NCBI GenBank assembly: GCA_964496495.1 | Contig: CAZBZU010000046.1 | Coordinates: 1-29,024 of the forward strand | Length of the DNA: 29,024 bases | Reading direction: 5' to 3' | Source: JASBRS01 sp964496495 | Lineage (GTDB): Bacteria; Deinococcota; Deinococci; Deinococcales; Trueperaceae | Shown: piece by piece, positions 24,514 through 29,024 of the stretch | Position numbering within the stretch: the first letter of the stretch is position 1 | How the letters are laid out: each line of letters begins with the position of its first letter | Made by a program: the position numbers and the translations under genes | The notes under the pieces: model-generated | What the model was told of the DNA's origin: nothing | Seen by the model: the letters and a program-made list of their open reading frames with translations, nothing else | Database searches by the model: none

Positions 24514-25794
24514 CTACGGCGTGTTGATTGGCGTGCTGGGCGGCGGCGGGCTGAAGGCGATCTCGTCGGCGTCACCATCGCTCAGTCCGGTGATGATGAG
24601 GTCCGGCGGAGGCGCGACGTTCCCGGTCAGGGAGGAAACGTTCGTGAACTGCCGCAGCTCGTTCGAGCCATAATCAGCGACCCATAGGCCCCCGCTGAAG
24701 TCGAAGGCCAACCCTTCGGGGCCACTCCCGGCCGACGATCCAGCGATGCTCGCAGCCGGCGTAGGGTTCCCAGATGTTGTGAGCTGGGACGCATCGAAGC
24801 GAACGATCGTCCCAGGACTCCCGTTGTTTGAAACCCAGAGGTTCCCGTTTGCGTCGAACGCCACGCCATACGGATCGCTCAGACTGTGTGTCGCGGTTGG
24901 GGCGAGGTCGACGTGCGGCGCGGGGTTACCGCCGGCAGCGAGCTGCGCCGGCGTGAACTCGACCAGATGGCTGTTGCCCTGATTGGAGACCCACAAGTTC
25001 CCCGAAGGATCAAACGCCATACCCAAGGGGGATTGGATACTGCCGCTATTCGAGGTGATGACCACGTGCGGCGTGGGCGTGCCGCCCGCTGCGAGCTGCG
25101 CCGGAGTGTATTCGAGAACCTGCGAGTTGGCATAGTCGCCGGCCCACAGGTTGCCGGAGGCATCGAAGGCCATCCCAACAATCGCGCCTGCCGTGGTGAT
25201 CGTGACGGTAGGGGTGGGCACACCGGACGACGCTAGGGACGCGGCCGTGTACTCGAAGATATGGCTATCGAAGGAGGACACCCAAGCGTTACCCGCATGG
25301 TCGAACACGACCGCCTCGCCTTCAGCGTTGGCCAACCCAACACTGACGTCAGGGGCCGAGCCGGACGCCGCGAGCGTGCCGCTCTGGTATCCGATCATGA
25401 CGGAACTACCCCATGTAGGCACCCACAACTGCCCCGACCCCGCTCGCGCCGCGTAGCTCACGGTCGTGGACACCGTCGTGTTCTGTCTCACCGTCACCGG
25501 GGAGGAAGACGCGCTGCCGTCGTACATCGTCGGCACGATGGCGTTGCCGTTCGACGCCGCCGCAGCCGCTACCGAGTACGTGCCCAGCGCGAGGTTGGCC
25601 AGCGTGGTCGTGGCCGTCACGGTCTTCGAGTAGCCGGCCGGCCCCGTCACGGTCACAGCACCTCTCACCCCGCCCGGCAGGCCCGTCACCGTCACCTTCA
25701 GACTGCCCGTCGCGGGTGAAGAACTGCAGGCGGTCAGCACCACCACCAGTGCCAAAGTCAGGACCGACATCACGACAACTCCACCACGACGCAT
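24514..25794 (-). CDS. Six-bladed propeller lipoprotein, intact paralogue
   Basis: A 426-residue lipoprotein with the same plan as the gene at 19637-21042: a basic start MRRGG, a hydrophobic stretch, lipobox LTAC with Cys23, a Ser-rich linker, and a beta-rich domain (GSLKVTVTGLPGGVRG, then TVTATTTLANLALGTYSV). Six blades follow, each with a G-x-(L/A)-W-(V/A) strand, joined by segments such as EYTPAQLAAGGTPTPHV and FDPSGNLWVSN. The C-terminus is Pro-rich (SPPPPSTPINTP). Start 25794 follows AAGGGG with 5 bases of spacing; the CCTGAAGGGG before it is also found before the paralogue. A TATAGT box lies upstream. Propellers of this NHL/SMP-30-like type bind ligands or proteins; no catalytic residue is evident. 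Confidence 0.87.
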   Translation of the reverse strand: MRRGGVVVMSVLTLALVVVLTACSSSPATGSLKVTVTGLPGGVRGAVTVTGPAGYSKTVTATTTLANLALGTYSVAAAAASNGNAIVPTMYDGSASSSPVTVRQNTTVSTTVSYAARAGSGQLWVPTWGSSVMIGYQSGTLAASGSAPDVSVGLANAEGEAVVFDHAGNAWVSSFDSHIFEYTAASLASSGVPTPTVTITTAGAIVGMAFDASGNLWAGDYANSQVLEYTPAQLAAGGTPTPHVVITSNSGSIQSPLGMAFDPSGNLWVSNQGNSHLVEFTPAQLAAGGNPAPHVDLAPTATHSLSDPYGVAFDANGNLWVSNNGSPGTIVRFDASQLTTSGNPTPAASIAGSSAGSGPEGLAFDFSGGLWVADYGSNELRQFTNVSSLTGNVAPPPDLIITGLSDGDADEIAFSPPPPSTPINTP

Positions 25795-25827
25795 GGCAAC
25801 CCCCTTCAGGTGGTTCTCACCAACCGC

Positions 25828-25833
25828 ACTATA
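25828..25833 (-). promoter_or_regulatory. Possible -10 of the propeller lipoprotein gene
   Basis: On the minus strand this reads TATAGT (five of six to TATAAT), 33 bp before the ATG at 25794, with the AAGGGG ribosome binding site between. No clear -35 is seen at normal spacing. Confidence 0.45.
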
Positions 25834-25954
25834 GATCAACGACCCACGACGCGGGCTGTGGAGCGTCTTAGGCCCCCAAACGTGATGAGTGGATTCCGCT
25901 CAGAGTACGCCTGTGACAGGTGCCTCATCTCTCCGCACCTTCGTGCTGAGACAG

Positions 25955-27064
25955 CTATCGGCGGGGCGGTGCCACTACTTGCCCCTGCACGTGCGCTGAC
26001 ACGTAGGGGAGCACGACGCTCGCGAACCGTGCGGTCACCCTGTTGGTGTGATCGCCCTGATACGCGTCGTAGACGTGCGGGATACCGGCTTTCGTCAGAG
26101 CCTCGTCGTACGCACGGGCACCGGCGACCACGTCCGGGTCGTCGTTCACCCCCATGTCGATGGCGACGCCACGGTACAGCAGGAGGTTGATGCCGTAGTC
26201 GTGAACCATGCCCAGCGGCGTATGGGCCAGCCAGCGGTTCCAGACCGACTGGATTCGCTGTGGTGGCTTGGTCGGAGCCTTGAAGATGCTGGCCTGGTCG
26301 TCCTTGTATGGCAGGTCGACGTAGTAAGGGGGATTGGCGGGGTCCGGGGAGAACGCCGCCGCCATCGCGAGCTCCGTCACCTCCGAAAGCGACTCGGTCG
26401 TATCACCGAGCTTGAGGTAGGCCAGCGTCAGGTCGAACGCGGCCGGGGAGAGATTCTCGCTGCGCTCCAGGTGAACGAAGCCTGCGTAGTACGGGCTCAT
26501 GGCGTAGACGACGGACTAGGTCTCGGGATGCTTCATGGCTAGCACGAGCGCTCCGTACCCTCCCATCGCGTGCCCCGCGATGGCGCGGCTGTCGGCTCGT
26601 GCGAGCGTCCGGTAGTGGGAGTCAACGTAGCTGACCAGCTCGCGCACGATGAAGTCTTCCCAGTTGCCTGAGGCGGACGAGTTCGTGTAGAAGCTGCCGC
26701 CGTACTTGTTGTAGGCGTCGGGCATGACGAGAATCATGGCTTGCATGCGACCACCAGCGATGAGCTGGTCGGCGATAGCGGGAGCGTTCAGGCCGGGAAC
26801 GTACCCCTCACCAAGCCACATCGTGTGATTGGCTGTGAGACCGTGAAGCAGGTAGAGCACCGGATACCGTGTCTCAGCGTGGGAATCGTAGCCAGGCGGA
26901 AGGTAGATGCTGACCGCCCGATCCGGAGAGTCACCGAGAAGGTTGCCTTCCAGCGCGCGGCTGTGCACCGTGACCTGCTCCACACGCCCCTTCTGGGCGA
27001 GCGCTGGTGCCCCGAGCGAAAGCGCGAGAAGAAGGACGCCTCCGAAGACGCATCGTTGCCTCAT
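25955..27064 (-). pseudogene. Secreted esterase (esterase D/PF00756 type), broken by an in-frame amber codon
   Basis: The frame starts at ATG 27064 after a G-rich Shine-Dalgarno. It encodes a signal peptide MRQRCVFGGVLLLALSLGAPALA, cleaved before QKG, then a putative-esterase alpha/beta hydrolase: VSIYLPPGYDSH, VLYLLHGLTANHTMWLGEG, ILVMPDAYNKYGGSFYTNSS and AIAGHAMGGYGAL. Codon 183 is TAG (26516-26518), after MKHPET. Homology resumes at once in the same frame (SVVYAMSPYY) and runs to 25955, including the Asp region (NDDPDVV) and the catalytic His (GDHTNR). The nucleophile elbow, G-H-S-M-G in the family, has Ala166 (GCG at 26567-26569). So both a stop and loss of the catalytic Ser mark it as inactive. 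Full length would be 369 residues. Confidence 0.85.
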
Positions 27065-27403
27065 CGGGTACCCCCCACCTACGTAGGCGACGTCAAAGCC
27101 GAGCGCAAGGTCAGGATCTTGGAAGGCAGCGCGGCAGAGCGCCTACGTCCATACCATGCCCCACCGGCACGCGCATTCGGGCCGGCGGTCCGTTTCACGC
27201 CGGCTCGTCAGTGGGATACCGAACTTTAGCATCCCCGTGCACGCGGCCGTGGCGCCAGCCACGCTCCACACGAACAAAGGACACGCAGCCACCCCGCTCG
27301 TCGCGTGGAGTTTGGCGGGTGGATTCAACTGGTCGTCGCAACACTCTGTGCTCGGAGGGATTCTAGGTCTTGCTGGACGGCTTCGGCGGGTGTCCTGGGC
27401 TCG
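27065..27403. other. Non-coding stretch, possible remains of an insertion sequence
   Basis: No credible gene. The segment 27322-27348 (GGATTCAACTGGTCGTCGCAACAC and on) has the look of an insertion-sequence end and is directly followed by a truncated transposase, but no inverted-repeat partner was found. Confidence 0.3.
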
Positions 27404-27610
27404 ATGGGCAGAGTCGGTAGCGCTCTGGACAACGCCATGGCCGAGAGCTTCTTCGCCGGCCTGCAGAGCGAGCTCCTCGACCGGCAGAGCTGGCCGACCC
27501 GGGACAGCCTCCGGCTCGCCATCTTCGACTACCTCGAGGTGTTCAACAACCGCCAGCGCCGCCACTCCAGCCTCGACTACCTCACCCCAGTCGATTACGA
27601 GAGAAGGGAG
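27404..27610 (+). pseudogene. IS3-family transposase, C-terminal remnant
   Basis: About 68 codons encode the end of an IS3-type OrfB: MGRVGSALDNAMAESFFAGL with the final catalytic Glu of the DDE triad, RLAIFDYLEVFNNRQRRHSS, and LDYLTPVDYERR. The first two Asp residues and the whole N-terminus are missing, so the element is dead. The frame stays open to 27784, but the remainder is not transposase-like. It differs in sequence from the intact element to its right and belongs to another IS3 subgroup, on the opposite strand. Confidence 0.8.
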
Positions 27611-27786
27611 CCAACCCCAACCGCTCAAGCCTTAGTTGCCAAGCTCGTATCTATCCACTCAAGCAACCCAACTCCAACCAGTGCGCGGTTTGCATTGGTG
27701 CTCGTGACAGCGCGTATGGCCTTGCCCTGCGTTCATCGCGAAGCCCGTGCTGTGTACTCATTCTGCAGTCGCGCGCGATGTTGACA

Positions 27787-27819
27787 GGACCCCGGCGGTT
27801 GGTCCAGCTAGGTTGTGGG
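27787..27819. repeat. Left terminal inverted repeat of the IS3-family element
   Basis: Aligns with the inverse complement of 28959-28992 with a few gaps and mismatches; shared blocks are GACCCC, CGG, TTG, CCAG, AGG and TGTGGG. The orfB stop codon (27808-27810) lies inside it. Confidence 0.7.
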
Positions 27820-28641
27820 GTTTTCAGCGGCTAGGACGTCGGGTTGCTGGCCCAGCGCCTGGCTGGGCGTGCGGTAGTCGAGGGCTCCGTGCGGGCGTTC
27901 CTGGTTGTAATGCTGCCTCCATTTCTCGATCACGACTCGGGCTTCGAACAGGCTGGTGAATGGCTCGAGGTTCATGCATTCATCGCGCAGGCGGGCGTGG
28001 AAGCTCTCCGCGAAGCCGTTCTGCCACGGCGAGCCCGGCGCGATGAAGAGGGACTCAATCTGGTTCCGGGCCAGGTAGCCACGCACGGCTCGGGCGACGA
28101 TTTCGGGGCCATTGTCGCTGCGAACATGCTTCGGAGCGCCATGCAACGTCATCAGGCGCTCCAGCTCCAACGAGACATCCCGACCCGTCAGGCGGCGGGA
28201 GACCTTCACGCTCAAGGCGTGGCGGCTGGCCTCGTCGACGACCGTCAGCAACTTCAACCGGCCGCCATCAGCGGTCGTGTCCATCACGAAGTCCACCGCC
28301 CACACATCATGCGGCGCTTCCGGTTTGAGGCGAGCGCAGCCCTGCTCCGCCGTGCCCAACCGCAGCCGCTTCCTGGTCCTGGGCGGGACCTTTGGGCCGT
28401 GCAGGCGCCACAGGCGCTGCACCCGCTTGCGGTTCACCAGCCAGCCCTCGCTCCGCAGCAGCGCGGTGATCCGGCGGTAGCCGTAGCGGGGATGCGCTTC
28501 GGAGAGCTGGTGCAACCTCCGAGCCAGAAGGCGATCGCGATCGGGGCGCTTCGGGCGGGAGCGATGCGTGCTCCTGGACACCGCCGGGACCTTGCAGGCC
28601 CGACGCTCGCTCACCCTGAGAGTAGAAAGCACGTGGGACAC
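27808..28641 (-). CDS. IS3-family transposase OrfB (DDE integrase core)
   Basis: A 277-residue transposase with HTH_21-like N-terminal residues (HPRYGYRRITALLRSEGW) and an rve integrase core. The DDE triad is visible: D117 in AVDFVMD, D176 in RSDNGPE and E212 in NGFAESFHARLRDE, with 35 residues between the last two, as in IS3 elements. The C-terminus has QHYNQERPHGALDYRTP. The GTG 28641 is used as start. Homology to relatives (RRAAV before SHVLSTLRVSERRAC) extends upstream in the same frame to the orfA stop, which is unusual since the family normally joins OrfA and OrfB by -1 frameshifting. Catalytic residues are intact. Confidence 0.88.
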   Translation of the reverse strand: MSHVLSTLRVSERRACKVPAVSRSTHRSRPKRPDRDRLLARRLHQLSEAHPRYGYRRITALLRSEGWLVNRKRVQRLWRLHGPKVPPRTRKRLRLGTAEQGCARLKPEAPHDVWAVDFVMDTTADGGRLKLLTVVDEASRHALSVKVSRRLTGRDVSLELERLMTLHGAPKHVRSDNGPEIVARAVRGYLARNQIESLFIAPGSPWQNGFAESFHARLRDECMNLEPFTSLFEARVVIEKWRQHYNQERPHGALDYRTPSQALGQQPDVLAAENPTT

Positions 28642-28665
28642 GGCCGCGCGTCTCCAAAGCGGCCG

Positions 28666-28944
28666 TCAGTAGTTACCCTCCAGCGCCTCCTTCAGGATGC
28701 TGTTATCCAGATCCTTCTCCGCCAGCAACCGCTTGAGGCGGGCGTTCTCCTTCTCCAGCTCCTTCAGGCGCTTGGCGTCGCTCATGTCCATGCCGGCGCA
28801 CTTCTTACGCCAGCGATAGTAGGTCCACTCGGCGATCTCGAGCTGCTTCACGGCCTCGGCGACGCTCAAGCCGGAGGCCAGCAGTCTATCGGCCTCCCGC
28901 AACTTCATGACGATCTGCTCGGGCGTGTGGGACTTCCCCTTCAT
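28666..28944 (-). CDS. IS3-family transposase OrfA (HTH protein)
   Basis: A 92-residue HTH_Tnp_1 protein. The helix-turn-helix lies in residues 7-45 (HTPEQIVMKLREADRLLASG, then AEAVKQLEIAEWTYYRWRKK). A leucine-zipper-like coiled coil follows (RLKELEKENARLKRLLAEKD) and ends LKEALEGNY. ATG 28944 follows AAGGAG with 5 bases of spacing. It binds the IS ends and normally forms a fusion with OrfB. Its TGA stop (28666-28668) is in the same frame as orfB, 8 codons before the orfB GTG. Confidence 0.88.
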   Translation of the reverse strand: MKGKSHTPEQIVMKLREADRLLASGLSVAEAVKQLEIAEWTYYRWRKKCAGMDMSDAKRLKELEKENARLKRLLAEKDLDNSILKEALEGNY

Positions 28945-28958
28945 CGGGACTCCTTCGA

Positions 28959-28992
28959 CCCACACCCTGCCTGGTTCAAATCCGCGGGGTCA
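28959..28992. repeat. Right terminal inverted repeat of the IS3-family element
   Basis: Inverse counterpart of 27787-27819, ending in the TGA(CCCC) outer end when read inward on the minus strand. It lies 15 bp upstream of the orfA start codon, so the orfA promoter must lie within or beyond it. Confidence 0.7.
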
Positions 28993-29024
28993 GACCAATG
29001 TTCTATCGCGTGGTCTTGCGAGTG

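Larger units (their letters stand above)
27787..28992 (-). mobile_element. IS3-family insertion sequence, about 1.2 kb, apparently complete
   Basis: Imperfect terminal inverted repeats bound two transposase genes. The left end (27787 on) reads GGACCCCGGCGGTTGGTCCA and the inverted right end (from 28992) reads TGACCCCGCGGATTTGAACC. They stay alignable to the shared GTGTGGG/TTGTGGG about 33 bases in. A length of 1206 bp is normal for IS3-family members. No convincing target-site duplication was found at the edges. Confidence 0.8.

Noticed and set aside
26516..26518. TAG in the esterase read as pyrrolysine or by programmed readthrough
   Set aside because: The catalytic serine is also lost, no context for recoding is seen and no pyrrolysine genes are in the window. 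A pseudogene is simpler.
27783..28996. GAC as a target-site duplication of the IS3-family element
   Set aside because: The GAC triplets beside the two ends are not at equal distance from the aligned inverted repeats, and three bases are easily shared by chance.

Overview
This is a high-GC bacterial window, most likely from an uncultured Deinococcota member (Truepera-like) and probably from a metagenome assembly. The best lineage signal is a PilB/PilF-type pilus ATPase of 885 residues with three N-terminal GSPII/MshEN-like modules, the layout known from Thermus PilF. Several genes also have a TANNNT box 5-6 bases before the ATG, as in the leaderless promoters common in Deinococcus. The taxonomy is an inference, since no rRNA is present.

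Bases 1-14800 are dense core genome. In order: the end of sucC, sucD, gluQ, a tryptophan leader peptide with trpB-trpA, then (minus strand) the lipoprotein rlpA preceded by a 65-residue small protein, tatD, a DUF4258 gene overlapping the end of tatD, an alpha/beta hydrolase, a YqeG-type HAD phosphatase overlapping pilB, pilT, an MFS transporter (minus) and a class I methyltransferase. The most notable item is upstream of trpB. A promoter with a 17-bp spacer ends 5 bp before the ATG of a 27-codon open frame that contains Trp-Trp-Trp plus one further Trp. It is followed by competing hairpins, one of which can pair with the trpB Shine-Dalgarno. This is a candidate attenuator with a leaderless leader peptide.

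Bases 14800-27000 are accessory in character, with longer non-coding stretches and membrane or stress-type genes. They hold a 97-residue unknown protein, a saccharopine-dehydrogenase-like oxidoreductase, tRNA-Glu(CTC), a small 4-TM protein, three DUF4386-like membrane proteins, a VOC-family protein with a degraded second copy beside it, a YciI-like protein, two paralogous six-bladed propeller lipoproteins, and a secreted esterase broken by an in-frame amber codon that has also lost its nucleophile serine. One lipoprotein gene contains a 100-N scaffold gap flanked by an identical 55-nt sequence. Removing the Ns and one copy restores a single uninterrupted frame, so the gap is an assembly artefact.

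The right end holds a transposase remnant (plus strand) and an apparently complete IS3-family element (27787-28992) with imperfect terminal inverted repeats. Its orfA and orfB lie in the same frame, separated by a TGA. No CRISPR array, rRNA, prophage or multi-gene defence system was seen.
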